64,000 nt of DNA from Agrypnia vestita (GCA_016648135.1 JADDOH010024899.1:1-64000), one strand, 5' to 3'. Positions 1 through 10,888 are shown, counted from the stretch's first letter. The notes: generated from the letters alone by a model not told the origin. Program-made: numbers and translations.

Positions 1-37
1 TGGATACTTTTCTTTCCAAGGTGAGCTCTTCCAAAAA

Positions 38-1126
38 GTGGAAGGCGTAGCGATGGGTAATCCACTTTCTCCGGTGATTGCTAACTTTTTTATGGAGAAA
101 TTCGAAGAAACAGCACTGGACACAGCATCCTTTACTCCGAAGGTCTGGTGGAGATACGTCGATGACGTGTTTGCAATATGGCCGCATGGTGAAGACAAAT
201 TAGGTGATTTTTTGGGACACCTTAATTCACTACACAAGAACCTGAAGTTCACCATGGAGATAGAGAAAGACAACGTGCTGCCTTTTCTTGATGTGGAAAT
301 AAAAAAGAAAGCCGATGGGAGTTTCGGACACAGAGTTTATAGGAAGCCTACACATACCAACCGTTATCTACATGCGAACTCCCACCATAATCCTGCTCAA
401 AAAAGAGGTCTCATCAACACTTTGGCCACGAGGGCCAAAAGGATATGCCAAGATGAATATCTACAGGAGGAAATGATAACACTCAGCGACGCACTGGAAG
501 GCAATGGTTACCAGAAGCGACAGATACAACGCGTCATAAGTACGAGGTTTGTTCGCCCTGAAAAACATACAGAACCTGAGTGCAAAGGCATCGCCTTTCT
601 GCCTTTTGTCCAAAGCGTTACAGACAGAATTGCCAGAGCTCTTAAGAAAAGAGACATTAAGACAGTTTTTGGTACCAACTTCAAAATTAAGGATATGTTG
701 AGATCAGCAAAGGATCGAGATCGCTTGGAAACAGACGGTGTGTACAGACTCGATTGTCAAGACTGCGATAAAGTATACGTGGGAGAAACGGCGCGTACCA
801 TTTCCAAAAGGGCCAACGAGCACAAACGGGCATGCAAACTCGGTCATCCAGAAAAATCAGCACTGGCTGAGCATTTTCTGGATACCGGCCATCATTTTCC
901 ATTCGAACCGAAAATCCTTGGAAAGCCTAAGAGTCACCATGCGCGTCTTATCAAGGAAGCACTAGAAATCTACAAGCATCCGATAAACATTAATAGAGAT
1001 GATGGTCTCAAATTAAAAACATCTTGGTATCCGGCGCTTCAAAGTCATTCTCGTCGCAGACTCCGCAGAGATAGTGATCAGACAACGGATGAATCATACA
1101 TACAACACAATACAAACACATCATGA
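38..1126 (+). CDS. Penelope-like RT/GIY-YIG polyprotein, C-terminal part
   Basis: The 362 visible codons are the C-terminal part of a larger protein, since the frame is already open at the window edge. The RT palm block MGNPLSP lies at residues 6-12, and the catalytic YVDD (about residue 40) sits in WRYVDDVFAIW. A linker follows, then a GIY-YIG nuclease near residues 235-300 with GVYRLDC, the Cys-x-x-Cys pair CQDC, VYVGETART and an EH pair. Penelope-like RTs are telomerase-related and prime at nuclease-generated 3' ends. The methionine at 38 is only the first ATG in the window, not the natural start. A short Ser/Arg-rich C-terminus ends at the stop codon. Identity is certain at family level; the exact clade is not resolved. 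Confidence 0.9.
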   Translation: MEGVAMGNPLSPVIANFFMEKFEETALDTASFTPKVWWRYVDDVFAIWPHGEDKLGDFLGHLNSLHKNLKFTMEIEKDNVLPFLDVEIKKKADGSFGHRVYRKPTHTNRYLHANSHHNPAQKRGLINTLATRAKRICQDEYLQEEMITLSDALEGNGYQKRQIQRVISTRFVRPEKHTEPECKGIAFLPFVQSVTDRIARALKKRDIKTVFGTNFKIKDMLRSAKDRDRLETDGVYRLDCQDCDKVYVGETARTISKRANEHKRACKLGHPEKSALAEHFLDTGHHFPFEPKILGKPKSHHARLIKEALEIYKHPININRDDGLKLKTSWYPALQSHSRRRLRRDSDQTTDESYIQHNTNTS

Positions 1127-1188
1127 CTTCGGCACGGTATTGCAAGCCGATACTTAACCACAACACCAACATTCAAGACAACACATCA

Positions 1189-1229
1189 GCCCTGATGATG
1201 GACCCTGCAATGGGATCCGAAACGTCGGC
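1189..1229 (+). ncRNA. hammerhead ribozyme core of the Penelope-like element
   Basis: The conserved core CTGATGA is at 1192-1198. Stem II follows (GGACCC, loop TGCAAT, GGG-A-TCC with one bulged A), then GAAA at 1219-1222. Next is the minimal palindromic stem III ACGT and the cleavage triplet GTC, ending at 1226. Stem I can start with GCC (1189-1191) pairing with GGC (1227-1229). The very short stem III is as described for Penelope-type hammerheads, which may work as dimers (established knowledge). Predicted cleavage is after C1226. All core bases are intact. Confidence 0.78.
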
Positions 1230-1370
1230 CCGAAAGGTCATAACAACACGGCATAATACCCCAGTTAACACAAACTTGAAAATTCAGTGCTTATTTATTG
1301 CCAAGGTACTGGACGCCTCCGCTGATAACTATATACCACTCACCATGTTCTTAGAGGTGCGTTGAAAGAT

Positions 1371-2910
1371 TGCTAGTATCTGTCGAATCGGTCTCAAGTA
1401 GTTGTCTGTATTTGTACGTTTATCATTATTACATGCTCTTGCTATATTCGTTCCACTTCACATTATTGTTCCTCCCGTCTTCGAATCTCTATCACACTAT
1501 GTTCTCCTATGTTTTTGGTACTTATATGCTTGCTTCTTCGCGTTATATTACATTTACTCCCAATTATATTTGTTTCATTTATCCATCCATCTATAAGATC
1601 CCCCATACGCTTTATCCTTTTATTACATGTGTATATGGGCCGCAAATTCATATTATTTTATTTACAATATTCTTATCTGGATACACTTGTTCAATTATGT
1701 TTTGTGGGTTATTACTACCAAACCCGGCGAAATCTGAGCTAGAATAGCCAATCGTATACACGTTACCCGTCCTGTTGAAACTACGCTAACGTCGGACAGG
1801 TTTGTAGTGATTACATAGTTAATATATTGTATCTATATTCGAGTATATTATTTTCTTGTCGTGCCATTAATATGCTTACACGTTATCGTTATCTCTTTCC
1901 TAACTGTATATACCGTCATTGCACAATTACCTATCTGTTGTAAAAGCCTGAAGAGCGTTAGTCTACAGATAAATATAATAGAATTATAGTTAACTTTTCT
2001 ATCCGCCCACGTTATCCGACTCCCGCGAAACGAAAATAAATCATTATTCGCTCAGTTAAGGTCACCCCTCTGGTACAACGTATACGTTTAATCCGTGCTT
2101 CACGGCCAATTCCTATAAATTATTTATGGGGCGTTTTCCTCTCGCGATCCCCCGATTAGACCTGCCTTCCTTACTTTCGCTTATATCTATGCATCTCTGT
2201 TGCCCGGGAATCCACTCGAGACCACGATTAATGACATTTAAGCGGTTTCAAAAACCCAGCAAAAAGTCCATAATTTAGAAACCTCGTGGAACTGTCAATA
2301 TCATCGTCACCTTAGAGTAGACGTTAATCGGTTTTTTAACGGCTCTAAACGCAATAATCGCGACCCAAATCTACGAAAGCCGTGTTCAGTGTTTTTTATG
2401 GGAAGCACATGTGGACCGCTCGGACCGCGCCGATCGTCAACCATTTGTACCAAACGCGGCTTTACCACAAGATTAATATGTTTTATAAGAATTGAATAGT
2501 AACTGCCCGTAACCTATATCCGATCAATCGCTACTAACTCCGTCCCAATACTAGCGTTTCATCATCCCCAAATTTTTGTAGCGCCAATACTCCGCCAGGT
2601 GGGTTTAGCTCAATTTTTTCCCGCGTAGCATTTAAATCATCTTAGAGTTCAAAATAAAAATAATAAAATAAAATAAAAAATCTATAGAAACAGGTGATTC
2701 ATCACACTCGTTTGAGGTCGATTTCGATATAAATACTATTTTTGCAAAAAGTCTTATGACGCACTTTTAAAAAATTTCACAATTTCAAGTGTGGACGCGG
2801 TATCTCCCGGAGTGCTTATCACATATCGATAATTCTTTTTGAAAATTGTAAGTATCTCGGCTAAGTTCATTAGCCAGCATTGTACGCAATTTTGTTTAGA
2901 ATGCGACCAC
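1371..2910. other. non-coding stretch, no gene recognised
   Basis: Short frames occur but none resembles a known protein. From about 2100 to 2620 the DNA is richer in CpG than its surroundings and may be the decayed rest of a retroelement; I cannot place it. A weak inverted repeat lies near 1770-1802 (CGTCCTGTT against GTCGGACAGG). Confidence 0.4.
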
Positions 2911-2914
2911 TAGA

Positions 2915-3316
2915 AGTTGGCGTGCGAGGGAGGGCGTCTCTGTCGCGTAACAGAAGTTGACAGGGTGTAAATTTATTACACAATACATAATGTACAGAAT
3001 GCCCGGTGACCGGTTTCGTAGCCTTTAACAGAAATTTGGTCGGGCAGTACTAAAGAAACCAAGCCGTAATGGCGGCCGTTCTATCTGTCAAACTGTCAGA
3101 CGGTAATATCGGCCCATTATTTGCTTTTTCAGCTTCGCATAACTTTAATACTTCATTGGCAATTGTTCTTGCCGGACTGTTTAGGATGTATTGGACATAA
3201 TAATTCAGTGTATATTGGTAATCAAGATGTACTGAATGACAGGGCAAGGGGTTACCGCCGGGTGCGGGTGGGGTGGGTTTTAGTTCCAAAGTCGCCGCAC
3301 GCCAAGTTATTGTGGT
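2915..3316. mobile_element. non-autonomous TIR element, copy 1 of a two-copy family
   Basis: Its ends are near-inverted: AAGTTGGCGTGCG on the left and CGCACGCCAAGTT on the right (3298-3310). The whole segment is similar, in inverted orientation, to 21000-21430. Shared blocks include one around ACCAATATACTCTGAATTAT and the GGTGACCGG/CCGGTCACC block. No transposase is encoded. No clear target duplication is visible, so the superfamily is unassigned. Confidence 0.55.
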
Positions 3317-3329
3317 GAAGCAATAGTAG

Positions 3330-3752
3330 ACAGCAGTTAAATTTTTTTTAAATTTGTCTTCTTCTTCTTCATCATCTTTGTGTAGGTCTGTTGACCTGTT
3401 GTGGCTGCTGTGGGAGTTGGACTACCAGCTGTCCCTGCACCTTGTAGGTGGTAGTCCTGGAGGTCTGATTCCCTGGGGTGCTTGGTCTCTTGCTATTTTT
3501 GCGGATCTGGAGTCTGTCATTCTGCTAATATGATCGTTTCAGAACCTTCTTCTCTATCATCCCCATCTTACAACGTCCTCGTCTTGTATATTCTTCGGAT
3601 CTCCGTGTTGAGAATCCGACCTCGGAGGGTTTTGCCAGCGATATTTCTTGATATTTTCGTCTCGCTGTTTCGAAAGAGATTTTTGGTTCCGACAGTTTCG
3701 ACTCTGGACTCGATACTGTATGCCATGACGAGGCGGACACCCGTTTTGTAAA
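3330..3752 (-). pseudogene. non-LTR retrotransposon 3' coding remnant
   Basis: On the minus strand, broken frames read like the far C-terminal region of an insect non-LTR polyprotein. They include a YSIESRVETVG segment followed by an Arg/Lys-rich RNTEIRR-type stretch. A decayed tail follows downstream. There are several stops and no RT catalytic block, so this is a fragment. The match is by general pattern and the clade is not resolvable. Confidence 0.4.
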
Positions 3753-3759
3753 TGTATAA

Positions 3760-4340
3760 CTATGTATGTTAATATTGGTCGTAGAGATGAAGCTGAAAAA
3801 ACGGGTGAGTGTATTTATGTATGCGCGTTAGAAGTTATACTTTTTTATTTATTTATAAAAAGGACAGCACACAGTACATGCGTACAAAACATAATGATTG
3901 TTTCATTAAATAAGAAATCATCATCAATATCAAAAACATGCACCTCTCACGAGCTATACCTATTATCATGCAATTTGTATTGCGCGACTGCTTATTAATG
4001 TTTTGAGAGAATAAGTTAAATGTGTTTGATGAGAGTGTGTAAGTGTGTAGGTATTGTAGGTGGTAGTGAATGGTGGACCTTATAATGAAATGAGAACGAG
4101 TGAAAAAATAATTAAGCAGCAAAAATTAGATTTTTGCTGTTTTATTTAAGAACGTTAGACATTGATTTCACTTCTAAGGCGTACACAAAAAACACTATGC
4201 TTTATTGTATATCTTGGGTTAGAACATAGCTGTCAGTAGGTGTGTATCTATAAGGTAGGTAACAATAACTAGAATTGCCAGCAATGACAGTTCTCCATCA
4301 ATGATTAAAAAATCTCTGGCAGATTTATGTCTAATTTAAT
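3760..4340. other. AT-rich spacer, nothing recognised
   Basis: Short overlapping frames on both strands show no family resemblance. No terminal repeats are visible. Confidence 0.3.
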
Positions 4341-4344
4341 AACT

Positions 4345-4580
4345 TCAGCGCCCGGAGCACATGCAATTTTCATAACACCATTTTCAAATGACTTGATGGC
4401 GTCCGGAGTATATGCAATTTTCATAAGGCCATTTTCAAATAACTTGATAGCGCGGACGCCATTATTGAATTAAAATTATTAAAATCGCATATGCTCCGGA
4501 GAGCATATGCAATTTTCATAACACCATTTTCTAATAACTTGATGGCGTCCGGAGCATAACACCATTTTCAAATTTGATGC
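4345..4580. repeat. tandem repeat, about 51-base unit
   Basis: Four to five diverged units carry the core CCGGAGCATATGCAATTTTC followed by ATAACACCATTTTCAAATAACTTGATGG. Unit starts lie near 4352, 4403, 4454 (degenerate), 4497 and 4548. Around 4490-4510 two half-units meet head to head, giving a small palindrome centred on ATGCTCCGGAGAGCAT. Confidence 0.75.
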
Positions 4581-4819
4581 CGTTAATTATAAGAAATGCT
4601 GTTAGAACAGAATAGCTAAGAGAACAACCATCTTGGCTTTTGATTAGGGAGTCATGACTTCATGGGGAAAATATTCCTGTTGCATGATTCCGTCTTATAT
4701 TTGCATCCTATAATTTCACTCTAAACGGCCTTACAGAAGTATAACATTGAAAACTCTTTCACACTTACGAAATTTATCTAATTCTCGCGGCCGACGAAAG
4801 AAATCTTTTTAACCTTTAA

Positions 4820-6500
4820 CTGGTGACCTGTACGTCTCTCAGACACCACGTTTCGTTTTTATGATATTTCTTCCCCTCTTTTCGTCACTTCTCCCGGCGC
4901 ATTTACCCCGCTCTTTCGCTTAGTAGTAAGTGCACCTGCACAGCGACGCCCATGTTACCTGTGTGAAGCTCCTGCCATCTAACAGACGTCAGGTCAGTGC
5001 TAATATGTATTTTACCTATGTATCTGTTATTCGTCACCTCACAGTTGGTGTACATAACTTCATAGTGTCTAAGAAACGTCGCAGGGGTGGTAATGAATGT
5101 TTTTTTTTATCGAATGTCTGATGATGAACAACCACCCTCTGTCAAAAGAAGAAAGGTTCTTAGTAAGCGAGATATATTACACGAGTTGTTAACAGAGAGT
5201 GATGATGAGTGCAGTAATTTTGACGACGATATAGGCGACCCTGACTTCATTTTAGAAAGCGAGCATGATACGGAAACTGAGCAGTCTGGAGACGGAGAGA
5301 ACAGTGTGGCTATCGAACAACAGTGTCTTGATGGTATAGAGAGATCATCCGAAATAGACTTTGAGGTACAATCTACAGGGGACATAAACATCAGTGGTGG
5401 GCCAACAAAACAGCAACAAAATGATTGTGTAAGCCACGAGCCTAGCGCTTACTGAGGACGCAATAGATTCAGATGGTTCTCGCAACCACCTCAAGATCAG
5501 CCAGGACTCCAGTTACACAATCTAGTTTGTATGTCAGCCAAAACAGGATTGAAGACTTATACATCTTATGAAAATCTATAGTCATTATTGTTTACTGACG
5601 AAATAATTTCTATGATTGTTACTCACACTAATCAAAAACTTATTACTTACGGGAAAAAATTAGGGACCCATCAAGATATGAACTGGTACTTACGATATGT
5701 ATTTAGATCGTTGGTGTTGGTAAACGTTGCATTGTGTAAAGCCATATTTCAGGAATAAATTCTTTTGTCCCATACAATAATTGTGACAATACTAAAAAGA
5801 TAACTAGTGGAAACTTTTTATTATCATTAGCCAGATATTTAGTTCTACCGCAACTGAAACTTCGTGTTTATAATGAGAGGCTACCCCGCGAGCTGCGCTC
5901 GATTATGGAGAGAATCATTGGTGTTGATTAATTACCACCTCGACCGGCTTGTACCATGGCCCAAACCCATCCTGGGATTAAAAAAACTCGTGCCATTTGT
6001 CCTAGCCGACTAAAAAGTCGTATTAGGTTCTCTTGTACTAACTGTGAGAAACCTATGTGCCTAAACTGCTGTAAGCAAATATGCGATGTCTGTGTACGTA
6101 ACCATTCCTAGTAAGCGATATTTAATATTGGTAGTTTTTTTTATTTTTGTATCTTAATGTAAGTTTACCAACTATGTTTTGTCGATTCGTATCTAAATAA
6201 TATAAAAATAAATGTTAAGAATGTTATAAAGTTTATATTTCAGTGCTAGAAAGACCATTATATGTTTGTTTCTATTTTTTTTTTTGAAAAATGCCATACT
6301 CAAATAAATTCTAATTTTGAGAAATAACTTGTTATTTGTTTTGTACCATACTTAATTACTCTTTGTATTAATATATATTTTATTACATGGTTGAATTAAA
6401 ATTTATTTTCTGTGAACCACATTTTGTGTACACCTATTTTCCACTTACGTCTCTTAAACGTCACGTCACCAAATACGCACTACTAACTCCAGGTCACCAG
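4820..6500 (+). mobile_element. piggyBac-like element, internally deleted
   Basis: The element has perfect 11-base terminal inverted repeats: CTGGTGACCTG at 4820-4830 and CAGGTCACCAG at 6490-6500. Each is flanked by TTAA (4816-4819 and 6501-6504), the piggyBac target duplication. It encodes a transposase N-terminus and the C-terminal cysteine-rich domain, but the catalytic middle is missing or scrambled. It is therefore a non-autonomous derivative. Confidence 0.88.
5117..6111 (+). pseudogene. piggyBac-like transposase pseudogene
   Basis: The reading frame starts at MSDDEQPPSVKRRK (ATG at 5117) and has the acidic N-terminus usual in piggyBac transposases. A stop at 5453 is followed by broken frames with RFRWFSQPPQD and LFTDEIISMIV, both piggyBac N-domain features. 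The aspartate-triad core is absent. Coding sense resumes around 5960-6110 with the C-terminal zinc-binding domain (CTNCEKPMCLNCCKQICDVC). The central deletion and several stops make it non-functional. Confidence 0.8.
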
Positions 6501-6724
6501 TTAAAAGTTAAATAATCACAAAATACAGATTTTTTAAGTTAAAAATTCATCTGACTTCATAAACATCTCAACTTCTTGGTGCGAGTGTATTCTATCATTT
6601 TCCTATCAAATCTACTGCTTTGTTACAGCTATTCTCTTTCCTAAAATCCAAATATCTGGCGAGACCTGTAAGTAAAGCTAGTGAAATAAAATCATTTCTC
6701 AAGAAATCAATCGGTCTAAATGGA

Positions 6725-6895
6725 GTAGCTTTATGGACTTGTGGTTAGGACTCTCGCCTCGTGATCCAAAGGTCGCGGGTTCAAACCTCACTCCAGACCA
6801 GAAAGTTAGTCCTATTTCCATAGTACAAGCGTTTAGCTAAGTTTGAAAATAGTAAGAATATTATAAAAAATAATTATAAAAAAAAGAATTATGGA
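6725..6895 (+). mobile_element. tRNA-derived SINE
   Basis: A pol III split promoter is visible: an A-box-like GTGGTTAGGACT (about 6740-6752) and a B box GGTTCAAACC (6779-6788), spaced as in a tRNA. The T arm pairs imperfectly and the acceptor ends do not pair well, so it is not a functional tRNA gene. An AT-rich unrelated body and tail follow, as expected for a SINE. Confidence 0.65.
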
Positions 6896-6939
6896 ATAAA
6901 CTTTTAAAAACATTATCAATACATGCAGCGGTATCTAGT

Positions 6940-7080
6940 ACTCAGGTTACGCATCAGGTTAGGTTAGGAATGTAGTAGGTACTCAGCTAATGCATCAGGT
7001 TAGGTTAGGAATGTAGTACTGAGCTAATGCACCAGGTTAGGTTAGGAATTTAGTACTCAGCTAATGCATCAGGTTAGGGA
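6940..7080 (+). repeat. tandem repeat containing TTAGG telomere-like motifs
   Basis: Four units of about 40 bases have the form GTACTCAGCTAATGCATCA followed by GGTTAGGTTAGGAATGTA. Each full unit contains GGTTAGGTTAGG, two copies of the insect telomere repeat. The array is short and interstitial. Confidence 0.7.
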
Positions 7081-7329
7081 CCAGAACATCCCGAGCGAAA
7101 ATCAAAAAGAGAATTTTTTCAATGCAAATGCACTATAATATTATTCTTTGAATTATTATGTTTGAATATTATAGGAGACCAATTTTTTTATAACTATTTA
7201 ATGGATAGTACAGTACTTAATCTCTTATATACATATAATAAACCTACGTACATGGGCCCTTTTTGATCAATTTTATTAAGTTGCGCCACTGGTTGTGCGA
7301 GTAGTCTTTGTGCTTTCTGTTAGTCCCAT

Positions 7330-8064
7330 CCAATAAATAAATAAATATAGCTTTATTCCAGAATGTGGGGAGGTTCGTGCAATCCCACACATTCCATATA
7401 AAAGAAAATACACACATTAAAAATATTATATAAAACAAAAGAGAAATAGTAAAATAGAAGAAGAACATATAAAATAGAAGAGAAGTATTAAAAGTAATCA
7501 AAACAAATATACGGTAAAATATCGGCTTTAGCGAGCGATGGCAAGTAAATTATGCGGGGCCAGTATCTTTCTCCAGGGTGCATCGATGCTGGATTCTGGA
7601 GTAAGACGGGCTTCCAGGATAAGGATATTTCCGGAGCTGTATATCCTTTCCCTCATCCCTGCCACCCTGGATCTTAAGAGGGCTGCAAAGGTGGGAACAC
7701 GCCCCTCAGTGAACATACCGGAAGCGCTGCAATATCTGGGAAGGCCAAACATCATACGAAAGGCGTTGTTATATTGTATGCGAAGTCTTTCTATGCTGCT
7801 CTTTTTATAATTTGTCCAGAGTTCACATGTATATAATGTTGCACAGAAGGCAAGGAAGAGCGTTCTTTTTACAGCGGTGCTACAAAGACGAAACCTTCTA
7901 CACAGCATATTCGCTTTCACACTGAGAGCTCGTCTTTGCCTGTCAATATCGTCGTCGTCCATTAGATTATTTGTAATTATGTGTCCTAGATATTTCGTTC
8001 TTTCGATCACCTTCAGGACCACACCGTTCAGAGTAACTGGAGGAATACCCAATGAACCAACCAT
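7330..8064 (-). mobile_element. 5'-truncated non-LTR retrotransposon
   Basis: The segment has a reverse transcriptase C-terminal frame (7528-8064), an AT-rich 3' region, and a terminal run of TTTA units near 7333-7350 on the minus strand, typical of LINE tails. Nothing of the RT catalytic core remains upstream. Confidence 0.7.
7528..8064 (-). pseudogene. non-LTR reverse transcriptase, C-terminal 'thumb' fragment
   Basis: This is an open frame of 178 codons. It contains YLGHIITNN, LCRRFRLCSTAVKRTLF, YTCELWTNYKKSSIERL and YNNAFRMMFGLPR, the conserved post-RT region found in several insect non-LTR clades. YADD and all earlier RT blocks are missing, so the fragment cannot be active despite its open frame. 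The methionine at 8064 is incidental. Confidence 0.75.
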
Positions 8065-8589
8065 TTTTTGGTCGATTATTCAGTTGGAATGCGGAATTTG
8101 ACATCACCTGATTTAATTAGCTAAGCAATATGATACCCAGTGTATCTGGCTGAAGAGTGCAATTAGCGGAAAAGTTTCATAATCACGATTGTACCATATT
8201 ATAATTAGAAATTCATTTGTATGAAAATTCGAATAGACGAACAGTGGGAATCCCTTGGTGGAAACATATTTTTTCTTGGTGGTGACTTTGACAGACACTT
8301 CTCGTTGCCCCAAGAGGATTATGAATAGCAAGCTGCATCAAGTCAAGCAATTTGTGGGAAAACTTTGTTTCATTTGACCAAGGAGAACACAACAATTGAC
8401 TCATTCAAATTGGCATGGAAGAAGATTGGCCAAAGGCATCAACAATGGCTTCAATATTCAAATCAGAATTTTTTTATTTATACATATTTTTTATATCATA
8501 AAAGAGAGAACAGTCAATCAAAAATATTTAAAGGATAAAGCATATACAGGATTATTCGAAAAACATGCAAGTCAGAAATATTTTTAAAA

Positions 8590-8725
8590 AATGCAAATTT
8601 TGATATCGCATAACTTCATAACTATTAGGTCATGGTTGCTTGGACATTTTCGATTCATAATTAAAGCAGGAATATAGTCCTGCGAGGTTATTAATATTTT
8701 CCAAATAACTCTGTATACATATATA
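8590..8725 (-). repeat. dispersed repeat shared with the foldback element at 30.7-31.2 kb
   Basis: It contains ATTAGGTCATGGTTGCTTG, then CATTTTCGATTCATAAT and AGCAGGAAT. These match both arms of the inverted repeat at 30690-31215. It appears to be a single arm or solo end. Confidence 0.65.
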
Positions 8726-8821
8726 TCGAATTTATAAAAAAAATTCCAAGTTGACATTGACTAGCTGATTTTCTATCGTACCACTGCACCTGTGTATGAC
8801 ATAGGGTTGATGGGATGGTTG

Positions 8822-10888
8822 TGACCACTACCCCGGTTTTGGCCACTTGGACATTCAAAGGTGTATAAATAAGGCAATGAAAATATATTTGTTATTTTAT
8901 TTATGCCGATCAATTCTTTAAACTGTGTTTTGTTTTGATAAATAACAGCTGTACCGCCATTTTCTTTCTCTGAGTATCGGTTGAACTTCTTGGTGACATT
9001 CGTTAAAAATGATTAAATTCATAGCAAAAACGATGGGTCCGTGGATGAGTAATGTGAAAATAAATGTTTAATCACTCTTGTGTTCGTGAATCAATTTAGC
9101 CTATTGAATGAAAGTCCTAGGAACATTGTTTGAAGGTTATTTCATAATTTAGATTATTTCTTAGAAGATAAATGCCACATTGCCACAACTGGCACAGCAA
9201 TCTTAATTGTGTTCTAGTTTTGGCCATGGATATGGCCACAACTGGCTCACAACAACATAATTAATTAGGTATTTACGATGATATCCCAATTATAATAATT
9301 TCGTTGTCTGTCTGTTCGTTCCCTATCCGTCCGCGTAACTTCATGTAGCGTCCGTAACTTTTTTATAGTATTTATAAAAAAAAATTCAAAAAAATTTTTT
9401 TTTTAATTTTTTTCGAACATTTTTATTTTTAAATTTTTTTTTAACCAAACCGAATTGCCATGTAAGAGTACCATCATTTTTGACGGGTTATGTATGGATA
9501 GTTTGATTATAAAAAACATGGCCATAAAAATAAGTCAACAATCAACTACCTGGAAAGTAAGATTTAACCAGATCTACTAAAATATTTTTAAGATTTTTTA
9601 TCAAAATGGTTTAGATTAGACTAGTTGTACTGAAGTATCAATTCTATATATAGTATGGATAGCTTTTAAAGATGATTATTCAGTTCAGCAGTTAGGAAGA
9701 GTACAATCATCGAATGAGTTGAATTCTTCTAACACACTGTCTCAAAAAGTAGGTATCCTTCATGAGACTCCATTGTCCTTTGATGCATCATTAATAAAAG
9801 TGTAGTCTGGCCAATGAAAAAAGTAGTAATACTATGCGTAAAAGAGAGTATATTTCTTCTGGCAAGTTCTATTATGGAAATTAAAGAAGCAGAAATGGAA
9901 GACAAGGAAGAGAAAAACAATTAAGAAAAGATAGAATGAAGAAAAAAGCTGACAGTTTGAACAAAAGAAAAAAAAACTCATCTGGTCCGTGTCTTGGGCC
10001 AAAACAGTCGTAAAAACACGGCGATACAAACCAAAAGATTCTGAGCAGCCGTGAAAACCTAAGATCATTCTTTAAAAAAAACTCAACAAATGAGGAACAG
10101 TTGTGGATTTATCAAATCAAAGTCTTCGGAAAATGAAGAATTAGAAAGAAGTCCAAAAGAAGGAGACTACGCATTAGTAAAATTCAAAAGCAGTAAAAAT
10201 ATTGTACCCTGTTGCGTCGGAAGACAATGATAATGGTTGTGAAATAACTTATCTCAGGAAAGGAATGAAGAGTACCTAATACATTTGTTATGCCACAAAT
10301 ACCTAATCTGGCATCTGTTGCAGAAAATAATATTAAAATGATAATGTCATTACCTGCTTCCACAAAAGGGACTATATTTCTTTCTAAAAATGTTCTCAGG
10401 ATTTCACGGCCATTCAGAATCTTCTGCGTGTAGTTTTTTGAGCTATTCTGCCATGTCTATCTGACCTCTCTGGCTGACGTTTCGTATCTCATTACAAGGT
10501 CCATCATCAGCCCTGATGACGGACCCTGCAACGAGATCCGTAATGTCGGCCAGAGAAGTCAGATACACATGGCAGAAAACTACAAGCAGAAAATTCTTTC
10601 TTATCTTTTCAAATTGATCTCTCCGGGTATTGTGTGGCATTAAAAGTTACCTCATTCTTTATTAGATAAAAAGTGGCCAGAACTGGCACATTTGGACACA
10701 TTTCACGTTTGATGTTTCTATTTTAAATTATGTTAAATTTTATATATTTTTTTTCTCATTTTCAAAAGAGCAATGAATGTGCTATATAGGGAAATTTAAA
10801 AAAAATCTTTTCCGACTTTTTTTGAGTTGGTAGTGATGCACAGTTGGCAAAAAAATCTTAAAGTGGCCAAAGCTGGCCATGGTAGTGA
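8822..10888 (+). mobile_element. decayed pogo/Tigger-like DNA transposon
   Basis: The diverged terminal inverted repeats share CACTACC...GGCCA...TTTGGCCACTT: left from 8825, right reversed at about 10862-10887. Between them, broken plus-strand frames around 9860-10400 resemble the C-terminal part of DDE_1 (Tigger/jerky-type) transposases, for example a GDYALVKF-type block after removing frameshifts. There are many stops. A Penelope-derived inverted repeat (10446-10577) has inserted near the right end. Confidence 0.55.
10446..10577. repeat. palindrome of two Penelope-type hammerhead segments
   Basis: The left arm (from TTCTGCCATGT) and right arm (to ACATGGCAGAA) are inverted copies of the Penelope-like terminal segment seen at 1180-1250, meeting near 10511. 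The minus-strand copy keeps CTGATGA (10510-10504) and GAAACGTC (10483-10476). The plus-strand copy keeps CTGATGA (10513-10519), but GAAACGTC has become GTAATGTC, so that core is probably dead. Confidence 0.75.

Larger units (their letters stand above)
1..1370 (+). mobile_element. Penelope-like retroelement, 5'-truncated by the window edge
   Basis: This is the 3' part of a Penelope-like element: the end of the reverse transcriptase, a GIY-YIG endonuclease, and then a non-coding tail with a hammerhead ribozyme core (1189-1229). RT followed by GIY-YIG in one frame is diagnostic of the family, as are hammerhead motifs in its terminal repeats (established knowledge). The frame is open from 38 to 1126 without a break, so the copy is fairly young or was recently constrained. 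The true 5' end lies left of the window. The 3' limit is uncertain and is placed near the end of recognisable sequence after the ribozyme. Confidence 0.85.

Noticed and set aside
1370..1747. 125-codon frame after the Penelope element
   Set aside because: Tyr/Phe/Leu-rich translation of AT-rich DNA, with no family pattern and several overlapping frames.
6734..6810. Possible tRNA gene
   Set aside because: The A and B boxes are tRNA-like, but the acceptor and anticodon arms do not pair well and an unrelated tail follows, so a SINE is more likely.
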